Positions 1 through 7,624 of a stretch of 14,818 nucleotides of DNA are shown here, piece by piece. The notes beneath the pieces are model-generated. The model worked only from the letters and a program-made list of their open reading frames with translations. It did no database searches and had not been told where the DNA came from. A program made the position numbers and the translations under genes. Numbering within the stretch: position 1 is the first letter of the stretch; each line of letters opens with the position of its first letter. The stretch comes from UPXZ01 sp018055865 (GTDB lineage: Bacteria > Bacteroidota > Bacteroidia > Bacteroidales > Paludibacteraceae), in NCBI GenBank assembly GCA_964292695.1, contig CAXYWB010000058.1, positions 1 through 14,818 on the forward strand, read 5' to 3'.

Positions 1-1
1 T

Positions 2-40
2 GATGGACATTTTGACAGCGAAGTTGTGCCGCTGTTGTAG
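2..40 (+). CDS. C-terminal tail of an upstream gene (partial)
   Basis: Frame 2 is open from the window edge and reads DGHFDSEVVPLL before TAG at 38-40. The spacing to nhaA (about 125 bases) and the shared strand fit an upstream plus-strand gene. The short tail faintly resembles C-terminal ends of HD-GYP-type proteins (a D-x-x-V-V pattern), but 12 residues cannot identify a family. Another frame offers a 14-codon ORF from position 3, which I consider less likely. Confidence 0.3.
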   Translation, partial: DGHFDSEVVPLL

Positions 41-164
41 AAAATAATTGATTTTGATGAATACTGCCTGATTTTCTTTTATTTAAGTATTAGAAAAACA
101 ATAACAGTCGATTTTTTATTTTCACATTCAAAATTCATTTTACTGATAAAAACTCCTTACCATT

Positions 165-1514
165 ATGGCAAACAAAAACATTTATCCGATTGATAAATTT
201 ACCCTACCGATTCAGAATTTTATTCATAAAGAAAAATCAGGAGGAATAATCCTCGGGATCAGCGTATTAGCAGCACTCTTCCTTGCAAATTCGATTTGGT
301 CCGATGAGTATTTCCATTTTCTTGAAAATAAATTAGGCTTCCAGTTCAACGATGTGTCTTTTTTGAAATACAGTCTTCATCACTGGATTAACGACGGGTT
401 AATGTCTATTTTCTTTTTTGTGGTCGGATTAGAATTGAAACGTGAAATCGTTGCCGGTGAGCTTTCCAATCCCCGCAAAGCACTTCTGCCCATTGGAGCT
501 GCCCTTGGAGGAATGCTGGTGCCTGCCATTATTTACATTGCTTTCAATCCGGCAGGCGAAGCAAGCAACGGTTGGGGAATACCGATGGCTACCGATATTG
601 CCTTTGCACTGGGGGTGCTTCACCTGTTAGGCAAACGAATTCCTCTTTCGCTCAAGATTTTTTTAACAGCGCTCGCTATCGTTGATGACCTGGGCGCTGT
701 ACTCGTGATTGCATTTTTCTATACATCGGATATTTCGATGGTGAGTTTGCTCGCAGGGTTGGGATTTGTGCTTGTGATGTTTATCGGCAATAAAATGGGC
801 GTACGAAATATCCTGTTTTATGCCATAGTGGGCATTGTGGGTGTGTGGATTGCCTTTTTGCTTTCGGGTGTACACGCCACCATCGCTGCGGTGCTTGCAG
901 CATTTACCATTCCGAGCAACGTGGGAATAAATGAGGGTAATTTCATTAAACGAATCAATTCATCTCTCGAAAGGTTCAAAAAAATGGTACCAAATGACAA
1001 AGTGACCTTAACCGGAGAACAAATTCATCAACTGGAAACTATCAAAGAAGATACAAATTGTGCCATTCCGCCTCTTCAGCGGTTGGAGCACTCCATGCAT
1101 CCTTTTGTAACTTTTTTTGTATTACCGGTTTTTGCGCTGGCCAACGCCGGAGTATCCTTGGATATTGACATTCAGGCACTTTTCAGTACAAATGTTGCGC
1201 TGGGAGTCGGGTTGGGACTTCTGGTTGGTAAAGTGGCAGGTATAGTTGGATTTACGTTGCTTCTGGTGAAACTGAAAGTAGCACCCTTTCCGGATGGAAT
1301 GAACGTAAGGAATCTGTTTGGTGTCGGGCTGCTGGCTTCTATCGGATTTACGATGTCGCTTTTCATCACCTCGCTGGCATTCAGCAATGAAGCACTGATA
1401 ACACAAGCTAAAATCGGAATTTTTGTTGCATCGATTATCGGAGGTGTATTGGGCTACTTTGTATTGAGGACCGGAAAAAATCTTTATCCGCCCAATAAAC
1501 AGGACGGCAATTAA
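165..1514 (+). CDS. nhaA: Na+/H+ antiporter NhaA
   Basis: Inner-membrane secondary transporter that exchanges external H+ for internal Na+ (or Li+), for pH and sodium homeostasis. The 449-residue product is strongly hydrophobic, with about a dozen membrane segments. Visible family motifs are GLELKREI (about 88-95), ATDIAFALGVL (142-152) and AIVDDLGAVL (171-180). D144, D174 and D175 correspond to the E. coli ion-binding aspartates D133, D163 and D164. A C-terminal ASIGFTMSLFI segment is also typical. A polar stretch at about 253-312 breaks the membrane pattern and makes the protein longer than the roughly 390-residue E. coli form; I believe such a loop is common in NhaA from this phylum. The ATG at 165 is the first in frame and no clear Shine-Dalgarno precedes it. 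I found no convincing TAnnTTTG promoter in 41-164. The gene converges on the DUF4886 gene with only 15 bases between them and no obvious terminator. Confidence 0.96.
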   Translation: MANKNIYPIDKFTLPIQNFIHKEKSGGIILGISVLAALFLANSIWSDEYFHFLENKLGFQFNDVSFLKYSLHHWINDGLMSIFFFVVGLELKREIVAGELSNPRKALLPIGAALGGMLVPAIIYIAFNPAGEASNGWGIPMATDIAFALGVLHLLGKRIPLSLKIFLTALAIVDDLGAVLVIAFFYTSDISMVSLLAGLGFVLVMFIGNKMGVRNILFYAIVGIVGVWIAFLLSGVHATIAAVLAAFTIPSNVGINEGNFIKRINSSLERFKKMVPNDKVTLTGEQIHQLETIKEDTNCAIPPLQRLEHSMHPFVTFFVLPVFALANAGVSLDIDIQALFSTNVALGVGLGLLVGKVAGIVGFTLLLVKLKVAPFPDGMNVRNLFGVGLLASIGFTMSLFITSLAFSNEALITQAKIGIFVASIIGGVLGYFVLRTGKNLYPPNKQDGN

Positions 1515-1529
1515 ACCTTAATCGATTTT

Positions 1530-2375
1530 CTATTCATCCTTTCGATTTTCAAGTGATGTAATCACTGTCGGATTTCTAACCGCGTAATGAGCTGCGTACT
1601 GAGCTATTTTAGCCTGGAATGGCGTTACTGTGTCCGGTTTGTACCCGGAACCGATGGCAGAAATTCCAAACAATTTTTCAAACCAGACACAAGCAGCGGT
1701 GTATCTTCCATAAGTCGACTCCAGGTGATAGCCGTCTCTGCAAAAACTGTCGCCAAGTTTACTGCTTCGGCCGTTTTGAATAGCTGTACCCGAAGGAACA
1801 ACACATGCTGCTCCAACCCTGCCGGCAACAAGCTGAGTTGCATGCACGATGGCGTTAAACATTGCGAACTGATTATTTCCATAGTTAACAAATCCGGAAT
1901 GCTTCGAATCCTGCGCATACGCCCACGTAGCATGTATAATAATCTTCATAGCGGGATTATCGGTGTGTTTCTTCGCAAAAACAATCAAACTATCGATGTA
2001 AGGAAAATAAGTTTCAGCCATACCGGAATGCTGACTCACCTGCTGAAACGAAACATAATCCCATTTTTCATTTTGAAATGCTTCTATCAGTGTGAATCCT
2101 TCTGTTTTCGACATCACTCCGTTTTCAATCTTACGGAAAGAATAATCCGTTGAATTAGTCGTTGAATTTTTGTAATGCCTTTCGAGCGAGCAACCACCAA
2201 TGTACATATTTCCAATTACGATTGTATCGCCATTTGCTTTGACTAAATCACAAAGGTAATTTTCAACGGCATCCTGTGAAAAACTATTGCCAATAGTGAG
2301 CAGCCTGACCTGCCTGGCAGAAAGTGTGAATACTGAAAAAAGTATAAGAAGAATGAGTGAAATGGATTTTTTCAT
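1530..2375 (-). CDS. DUF4886-type exported SGNH-like protein
   Basis: The 281-residue product starts with a signal peptide (MKK, then a hydrophobic run ending near LSA at 18-20), so it is probably periplasmic or secreted. The mature start RLLTIGNSFSQDA (25-35 region) carries a GNS block with S31 as candidate nucleophile. RDGYHL near 213-218 supplies D214 and H217 in the D-x-x-H arrangement of SGNH/GDSL hydrolases. This layout matches the Bacteroidota family annotated as DUF4886, whose substrate is not established to my knowledge. The start lies 14 bases after the GH92 stop, so the two are very likely cotranscribed. An esterase that removes acyl groups from a mannose-containing glycan is a reasonable inference, not shown. 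Q111-Q112 stand where other SGNH enzymes often have an Asn oxyanion-hole residue. Confidence 0.82.
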   Translation of the reverse strand: MKKSISLILLILFSVFTLSARQVRLLTIGNSFSQDAVENYLCDLVKANGDTIVIGNMYIGGCSLERHYKNSTTNSTDYSFRKIENGVMSKTEGFTLIEAFQNEKWDYVSFQQVSQHSGMAETYFPYIDSLIVFAKKHTDNPAMKIIIHATWAYAQDSKHSGFVNYGNNQFAMFNAIVHATQLVAGRVGAACVVPSGTAIQNGRSSKLGDSFCRDGYHLESTYGRYTAACVWFEKLFGISAIGSGYKPDTVTPFQAKIAQYAAHYAVRNPTVITSLENRKDE

Positions 2376-2389
2376 GGGTTTTGAAATAG

Positions 2390-4666
2390 TTAATTGTTAT
2401 GATTTGAAAAGGAATACGGCAAATCACTTTGTGAAATTCCACGGGTTGAGTTTGGGGTATTATCCATTAGGAAATTCAGTTTCATTCCTTTCCTGATTGC
2501 ATCGATTTCCAGGTAATTACGGGTGTAGTTTTTCCCATTCACTTTCAATGCTTTTACATACACATTTTCTTTCTTATTATTGACAGAACTAATTTCCACT
2601 TTTTTACCGTTTTCCAGGTGAATAGTGGCTTTCGGGAAAATGGGCGAACCAAGCACGTACTGTCCGCTGCCGGGACAAACGGGATAAAATCCTAAGGCTG
2701 AAAAAACATACCAGGCCGAAGTTTGTCCATTATCTTCGTCACCGCAATAGCCATCGGGAGCAGGCGTGTACATTTTGTCCATCACCTGGCGAACATGATA
2801 TTGTGCTTTCCAGGGCACACCGGAATAGTTGTAGAGATAAATCATGTGCTGAATCGGTTGATTTCCATGTGCATAATTTCCCATATTCATGATTTGCATT
2901 TCGCGGATTTCGTGAATGGTAGAACCATAGTAGCTATCGTCAAATATCGGTGGCAATGAAAAAACGGTATCCAGCATCTGATTGAATGTATTCTTTCCTC
3001 CCATCAGATCAATCAACCCTTGTGGATCGTGAAAAACAGACCAGGTATAATGCAGTGAATTTCCTTCGGTAAAATCGCCACCCCATTTGAATGGGCTGAA
3101 CGGCTCACTGAATTCTCCGTTTTCTTTCTTACCTACCATCAGGTTGTATTTTTTATTGAAAAGATTTCGATAATTCTGACTGCGTTTGGCATACACTTCG
3201 ATCTCTTTTTCGGGTTTTCCCATCGCTTTTCCGAGCTGATAAATACACCAGTCGTCGTAGGCATATTCCAGTGTACGCGCAGCATTTTCTCTAATATCCA
3301 CATCGCATGGAACATATCCTAACCGATTGTAATACTCGTAGCCCAACCTTCCGGTGGATGATACTCTCGGGTGAACGCTGTTTGCTGTTTTCACAATTCC
3401 TTCCCACAGCACATCAGGTTCTTTCACTTTATTTCCCTGCAAATAAGCGTCGGTTAATACAGAAGCTGAGTTATTTCCAACCATAATAGGTCTGTGTCCG
3501 GGACTTGCCCATTCCGGGAAAAACCCGCTTTCCTTGTATGCATTGATTAATCCTTCCTGCATTTTTCGGTTCATTTCGGGATAGAGCAGGTTCAAAAGCG
3601 GAAACAAGCCACGAAATGTATCCCAAAATCCGGTATCGGTAAACATATATCCGGGCAATACTTTTCCGTTATACGGGCTGTAATGCATAATGTTTCCTGC
3701 TTTGTCATACTCAAAAAAACTTCGCGGAAAAAGCACCGAGCGATACAAACTGGAATAGAAAGTGCGCAGCTGGTCGATGTTGGTTGTTTCAACTTCCACT
3801 TTACCAAGAATTTCATTCCATCGTTTTTCTCCGTCTTCTTTTATTTGGTCGAAACTTCGATTTCCCAATTCTTTCAAATTCAATTCTGCCTGTTCGTAGC
3901 TGATAAAGGATGAAGCTACACGAGCATGAACCTGTTCGCCTCTTTTGGTGGAAAATCCGATAATGGCACCTGCGTGGTTGGTTTTTGCCTCCAACACATT
4001 ATTTTTAAGTTCACCGTCAGCCACAGTCGATTTGTAGTTGAATGGTTTGTCAAAAAAGATTACAAAATAATTTCTGAAATTTTCGGGTACTCCGCCCGTG
4101 TTTCGGGTTGTATAGCCAATTATTTTATTTTCTTCCGGAACAACTGTCACATAAGATCCTCTGTCAAAAGCATCGATTGCCACAAACGATTTCTCGTTTT
4201 GCGGAAAGGTAAAACGAAACATAGCAGCTCTTTCGGTCGGTGAAATTTCTGTTACCACGTCGTAATCTGCCAGATACACTTTGTAATAATGTGGTTTTGC
4301 AGTCTCCGTTTTGTGCGAGAACCAACTGGCACGTTCGTCTTCATTGAATACAGGTTTTCCGGTCATCGGCATAATTGAAAACTGCCCGTAATCATTCATC
4401 CACGGGCTTGGCTGATGCGTTTGTTTGAAGCCGCGAATTTTGTCAGCATCGTAGGTATAAGCCCATCCATCACCCATTTTTCCGGTCTGAGGCGTCCAGA
4501 AATTCATTCCCCACGGGAGTGCAATCGCCGGATAGGTATTGCCGGTAGATAGCGAATGTTTGGATTGTGTTCCAACCAGCGTGCTGACATAATCAATGGG
4601 TGTTTGCCCGTTGACAAGGATAAAAAACGAGCACACAAAGAATAATAAACTGATTCCTTTTTTCAT
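2390..4666 (-). CDS. GH92 family exo-alpha-mannosidase, probably alpha-1,2 specific
   Basis: The 758-residue product has a signal peptide (1-20, ending ILVNG before QTP) and the two-domain layout of GH92: an N-terminal beta-sandwich (about 20-270) and a C-terminal alpha-barrel (about 290-735). GH92 enzymes are calcium-dependent inverting exo-mannosidases. E534 in FTEGNSLHYTW is the expected general acid. D643 and D645 in GDEDNGQTSAW are the expected base region. W89 in QPSPWMNDYG and H585-E586 in STIHEIREM match, each shifted by one, the Trp88 and His584-Glu585 that I recall as alpha-1,2 specificity residues of BT3990 (numbering from memory). It would trim alpha-1,2-mannose from N-glycan or yeast-mannan type substrates outside the inner membrane. 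The DUF4886 gene follows in the same operon. No SusC/D pair is visible, so this is not a full utilization locus within the window. Confidence 0.94.
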   Translation of the reverse strand: MKKGISLLFFVCSFFILVNGQTPIDYVSTLVGTQSKHSLSTGNTYPAIALPWGMNFWTPQTGKMGDGWAYTYDADKIRGFKQTHQPSPWMNDYGQFSIMPMTGKPVFNEDERASWFSHKTETAKPHYYKVYLADYDVVTEISPTERAAMFRFTFPQNEKSFVAIDAFDRGSYVTVVPEENKIIGYTTRNTGGVPENFRNYFVIFFDKPFNYKSTVADGELKNNVLEAKTNHAGAIIGFSTKRGEQVHARVASSFISYEQAELNLKELGNRSFDQIKEDGEKRWNEILGKVEVETTNIDQLRTFYSSLYRSVLFPRSFFEYDKAGNIMHYSPYNGKVLPGYMFTDTGFWDTFRGLFPLLNLLYPEMNRKMQEGLINAYKESGFFPEWASPGHRPIMVGNNSASVLTDAYLQGNKVKEPDVLWEGIVKTANSVHPRVSSTGRLGYEYYNRLGYVPCDVDIRENAARTLEYAYDDWCIYQLGKAMGKPEKEIEVYAKRSQNYRNLFNKKYNLMVGKKENGEFSEPFSPFKWGGDFTEGNSLHYTWSVFHDPQGLIDLMGGKNTFNQMLDTVFSLPPIFDDSYYGSTIHEIREMQIMNMGNYAHGNQPIQHMIYLYNYSGVPWKAQYHVRQVMDKMYTPAPDGYCGDEDNGQTSAWYVFSALGFYPVCPGSGQYVLGSPIFPKATIHLENGKKVEISSVNNKKENVYVKALKVNGKNYTRNYLEIDAIRKGMKLNFLMDNTPNSTRGISQSDLPYSFSNHNN

Positions 4667-4807
4667 CTCTGACTTGATTATTCTTAATTCATATTTTTAG
4701 AAATTACAAATTCACTTACTTAAATGTAACGAAATTTTGAAAACAGAATTATTTATTTCTCCTGTAGAAAAGGACTTTAAAACCAGAATAATATATGCCA
4801 ATACTCC

Positions 4808-4829
4808 CACTAAAGTAGTGACAAAATTA
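4808..4829 (-). promoter_or_regulatory. Candidate GH92 operon promoter (-7 box) with small inverted repeat
   Basis: On the minus strand TAATTTTG (4829-4822) fits the Bacteroidota -7 consensus TAnnTTTG exactly. No perfect TTTG lies 19-21 bases upstream; the nearest candidate is TTTA around 4850-4847. Just downstream, where transcription would begin, is the inverted repeat CACTA-CTT-TAGTG (4820-4808). It could be an operator or a 5' hairpin. The leader to the GH92 ATG would be about 150 bases. A weaker alternative, TGAATTTG, sits at 4714-4707. Confidence 0.38.
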
Positions 4830-4923
4830 GAGATAAATTTAGCAAATAAAATTTACGTATGAAAATACTTTAATTCGCCTGATTCTGCAAAATATTTACT
4901 TCAGCAAACCTTAAAATAACAAA

Positions 4924-4961
4924 CAAAAATAAGGATACCGATTTCTCAATATCCTTATTTT
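4924..4961 (-). terminator. Intrinsic terminator after the carboxyspermidine dehydrogenase gene
   Basis: AAAATAAGGATA (4926-4937) pairs perfectly with TATCCTTATTTT (4950-4961) around a 12-base loop. On the minus strand the right arm ends in a T-rich tract (TTTTTG), 24 bases past the gene's stop. The A/T ends could let it work in both directions, but the plus strand has no gene to end here. Confidence 0.72.
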
Positions 4962-4985
4962 CAGTAATTATTTATTCTCTAAAAA

Positions 4986-6188
4986 TCATAATTCCAAATC
5001 TACATCATGTAGTTCTTTCCACGGAAGTCCCTGTTTGTTGAGTTGTTCCATGAAGGGTACGGGATTAAATTGTTCCACATTGTACACTCCTGCTTTGCTC
5101 CACTCGCCTGTGAGAAACATCATGGCGCCAATCATAGCGGGCACTCCGGTGGTGTAGCTCACTGCCTGTGTGCCGGTTTCTTTGTAGGCGGCTTCGTGAC
5201 TGCAATTGTTGTAAATATAATATGTTTTCACATTGCCGTTTTTAAATCCTTTGATACGACAACCGATGGATGTTTTACCTTTGTAGTTTTCGCCCAGGTC
5301 ACCCGGATTAGGCAATACGGCTTTCAGGAATTGAATGGGCACTATTTTGCAACCGTTGTAATCTATTTCGTCTATTCTGGCCATGCCAATATTCTGAATT
5401 ACGCGCAAATGAGTGAGGTATTCCTGTCCGAAAGTCATCCAGAATCGTGCACGTTTGATGGTCGGGAAGTTTTTTACCAGCGATTCCAGCTCTTCATGGT
5501 AAATAACGTATGATTCCTTGGCTCCTATTTCGGGATAATTCAATGCTTTATGAATAGCATGTGGCTCTGTTTCAACCCATTTGCCATTTTCATAATATTT
5601 CCCTTTTTGTGTCACCTCTCGGATATTTATTTCGGGATTAAAGTTTGTGGCAAAGGGTTTGCCATGATCGCCGGCATTACAATCCACAATATCCAAAAAA
5701 TGAATTTCGTCAAAATGCTGCTTGGCAGCATAAGCTGTAAAAATGCTCGTTACTCCCGGATCAAATCCACAGCCCAAAATGGCTGTCAAACCCGCTTTCT
5801 TGAACCTGTCGTGATATGCCCACTGCCAGCTGTATTCAAATTTTGCTTCATCTTTTGGTTCATAATTAGCTGTGTCCAAATAATTTACGCCAGCTTCCAG
5901 ACATGCGTCCATGATACTCAGATCCTGATATGGCAAGGCCACGTTGATAAGAATTTCAGGCTGAAAACTTTTTAATAATGCGACCAGTTCAGCTACATTA
6001 TCTGCGTCTACCTGAGCCGTTTTAATATCAACATTATAACGCTTTTTGATGTCGGCAGCAATTACGTCGCACTTTGATTTCGTGCGACTTGCCAGCATCA
6101 CTTCTGTAAATACATCCGGATTTTGAGCAATTTTATGAACCACTACAGTTCCAACACCTCCGGCACCAATAACTAATACTTTTCCCAT
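4986..6188 (-). CDS. Carboxy(nor)spermidine dehydrogenase, saccharopine dehydrogenase family
   Basis: The 400-residue product opens with a Rossmann nucleotide-binding stretch, KVLVIGAGGVGTVVVHKIA (3-21, GxGGxG pattern), and follows the saccharopine-dehydrogenase-like fold seen in carboxynorspermidine synthases. Family knowledge: with NAD(P)H it reductively condenses aspartate beta-semialdehyde with putrescine (or diaminopropane) to carboxyspermidine (or carboxynorspermidine). This is the first step of the alternative spermidine pathway used by gut Bacteroides and by Vibrio. The next gene upstream on the same strand is nspC, the enzyme for the second step, and this pairing decides the call over lysine-pathway saccharopine dehydrogenase. 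A full promoter lies in the 146-base gap between the two, so the gene can be transcribed alone as well as from upstream. The ATG at 6188 begins directly before the nucleotide-binding strand, as expected. Confidence 0.9.
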   Translation of the reverse strand: MGKVLVIGAGGVGTVVVHKIAQNPDVFTEVMLASRTKSKCDVIAADIKKRYNVDIKTAQVDADNVAELVALLKSFQPEILINVALPYQDLSIMDACLEAGVNYLDTANYEPKDEAKFEYSWQWAYHDRFKKAGLTAILGCGFDPGVTSIFTAYAAKQHFDEIHFLDIVDCNAGDHGKPFATNFNPEINIREVTQKGKYYENGKWVETEPHAIHKALNYPEIGAKESYVIYHEELESLVKNFPTIKRARFWMTFGQEYLTHLRVIQNIGMARIDEIDYNGCKIVPIQFLKAVLPNPGDLGENYKGKTSIGCRIKGFKNGNVKTYYIYNNCSHEAAYKETGTQAVSYTTGVPAMIGAMMFLTGEWSKAGVYNVEQFNPVPFMEQLNKQGLPWKELHDVDLEL

Positions 6189-6261
6189 TTTAGATTTATT
6201 AAAAAAACAGTCGTTTTACCTTCGACAAAACTCATGCTTCAGTCTTTTTTTTTACAACATA

Positions 6262-6293
6262 CAAAAGTAAGTCAATAAAAGTTAAACACCAAA
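6262..6293 (-). promoter_or_regulatory. Promoter for the carboxyspermidine dehydrogenase gene
   Basis: On the minus strand TTTG (6293-6290) is followed after 20 bases by TACTTTTG (6269-6262). This is an exact match to the Bacteroidota primary-sigma consensus TTTG-N19-21-TAnnTTTG. Transcription should start a few bases below 6262, giving a leader of roughly 65-70 bases before the ATG at 6188. Confidence 0.7.
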
Positions 6294-6334
6294 TTAATTT
6301 TATTTTTAATGTAAAGAACGCAGGAGTATCTGAA

Positions 6335-7516
6335 TCAGGACATCCTGTTTTTGTAATCTTCGTACTCGAATTTTCGGATCAGCTTAAATTCATTTTCCTT
6401 TGTAAAGATACCGATGGATGGGTGCGAAACCCCGTTGAACATGGTGGTTTTCACCATAGTATAATGAATCATGTCTTCAAAAACGACTCTGTCGCCTACG
6501 CTAAGTTCTCTATCAAAAGACCAGGATCCATAAAAATCGCCCGACAAGCAGCTATTGCCTCCCATACGGTAAGTTGGCTTACCGGGAGTAACTTCAAGCG
6601 CACCGCTGATTACGGGTTTGTAGGGCATTTCAAGGCAATCGGGCATGTGGCAGGAAAACGACACGTCGAGCATGGCTGTTTTTATTCCTTTATTTTCAAC
6701 AATATCCAGCACTGTGGCTGCCAAAACTCCGGTTTGCCATGCAAAGGCACTTCCCGGCTCCAGAATAATATGCAAATGCGGATATTTTACCCTGAAATTT
6801 TTCAGCAAAGCAATCAAATGTTCCACATCATAATCCTTATGTGTCATCAAATGTCCGCCTCCCAGGTTGAGCCATTTAAGCTCAGAAAAATATTTCCCGA
6901 ATTTTTCATCCACAACAGCCAGTGTTTTCTCCAAATCAAATGAATTGGATTCACAAAGTGTATGAAAATGAAGCCCTTCCACGCCTTCGGGTAAATGATT
7001 GCCCAGCAAATCGGCCACCACTCCCAATCGGGAACCGGGAGCACAGGGATTGTATAAATCGGTTTCGACATCCGAAAATTCCGGATTGATCCGGAGTCCG
7101 CAGGAGATATTCTTGCCAACGGTTTGCGGAAAGAATTTCCGAAACTGCGTAAGCGAATTGAAGGTAATGTGACTGCTCAGACTCATTATTTCTGGAAATT
7201 CACTTTCGGAATAGGCCGGAGCATAGGTGTGAGCTTTGTTTCCCATTTCTTCATAGGCCAAACGTACTTCGGAGAGCGAACTGGCTGTACTGCACTGTAC
7301 ATATTCACGCACTATGGGAAAAACCGACCACATGGCAAACGCTTTGAACGCCAGGATGATTTCCACCTCTGCACGCTCTGCCACCGATTTAATTAAAGCC
7401 AAATTTCGGCGAAATGACTGTTCATCAAGGATATAGCAGGGAGAAGGCACAAGATCTTCAACGTCCTGTAGGAGAATTTTTGAGAGCAAATTTGTATGAT
7501 TAGTACTTTGATTCAT
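6335..7516 (-). CDS. nspC: Carboxynorspermidine decarboxylase
   Basis: PLP-dependent decarboxylase of the alanine-racemase/ornithine-decarboxylase barrel fold. It removes CO2 from carboxyspermidine or carboxynorspermidine to give spermidine or norspermidine in the cytoplasm. With the ATG at 7516 the product has 393 residues, close to the family length. The PLP lysine is K58 in ILAFKAFAMWS. A phosphate-binding glycine motif LNLGGGHLM lies at 216-224. The EPGSAFAW block is at 253-260, and the C-terminal active-site motif GNSCLSGDFYG (320-330) has C323 and D327. The frame stays open to a TTG at 7543, which would add nine residues, but the in-frame ATG at 7516 gives the better family length. No TAnnTTTG box is visible in 7517-7624, so expression may come from the coaD-protease transcript. 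Confidence 0.93.
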   Translation of the reverse strand: MNQSTNHTNLLSKILLQDVEDLVPSPCYILDEQSFRRNLALIKSVAERAEVEIILAFKAFAMWSVFPIVREYVQCSTASSLSEVRLAYEEMGNKAHTYAPAYSESEFPEIMSLSSHITFNSLTQFRKFFPQTVGKNISCGLRINPEFSDVETDLYNPCAPGSRLGVVADLLGNHLPEGVEGLHFHTLCESNSFDLEKTLAVVDEKFGKYFSELKWLNLGGGHLMTHKDYDVEHLIALLKNFRVKYPHLHIILEPGSAFAWQTGVLAATVLDIVENKGIKTAMLDVSFSCHMPDCLEMPYKPVISGALEVTPGKPTYRMGGNSCLSGDFYGSWSFDRELSVGDRVVFEDMIHYTMVKTTMFNGVSHPSIGIFTKENEFKLIRKFEYEDYKNRMS

Positions 7517-7570
7517 ATTTTTTTTTTGAAAATCTAACTGCAATTAGTTGATTGATAACAACTTCAGATG

Positions 7571-7602
7571 AGTATTGATTCTGAAACACTCAGAATAATA
7601 CT
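7571..7602. terminator. Long hairpin between the S41 protease gene and nspC
   Basis: AGTATT-G-ATTCTGA (7571-7584) pairs with TCAGAAT-AATACT (7590-7602): 13 base pairs, one bulged G and a five-base loop. It sits 22 bases past the protease stop. On the minus strand no U-tract follows, so it is not a textbook intrinsic terminator. It could be a partial terminator, an RNA-processing site or a 3'-end stabiliser separating the protease message from nspC. Confidence 0.45.
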
Positions 7603-7624
7603 ATTTCTCTGAACAACTAATAAT

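Larger units (their letters stand above)
4667..4985. other. Intergenic region, 319 bases
   Basis: AT-rich, with no ORF I would support. It holds the terminator of the dehydrogenase gene (4924-4961). It also holds a minus-strand TAATTTTG box at 4822-4829 and a short inverted repeat at 4808-4820, which would serve the GH92 operon. Nothing else is evident. Confidence 0.7.

Noticed and set aside
3..47. Short ORF MDILTAKLCRCCRK at the left edge
   Set aside because: The overlapping frame that is open from the edge looks more like a real gene tail; 14 codons are not enough to support a gene.
7517..7543. TTG start giving nspC nine more residues
   Set aside because: The ATG at 7516 gives the normal family length, and the extra residues precede no conserved feature.
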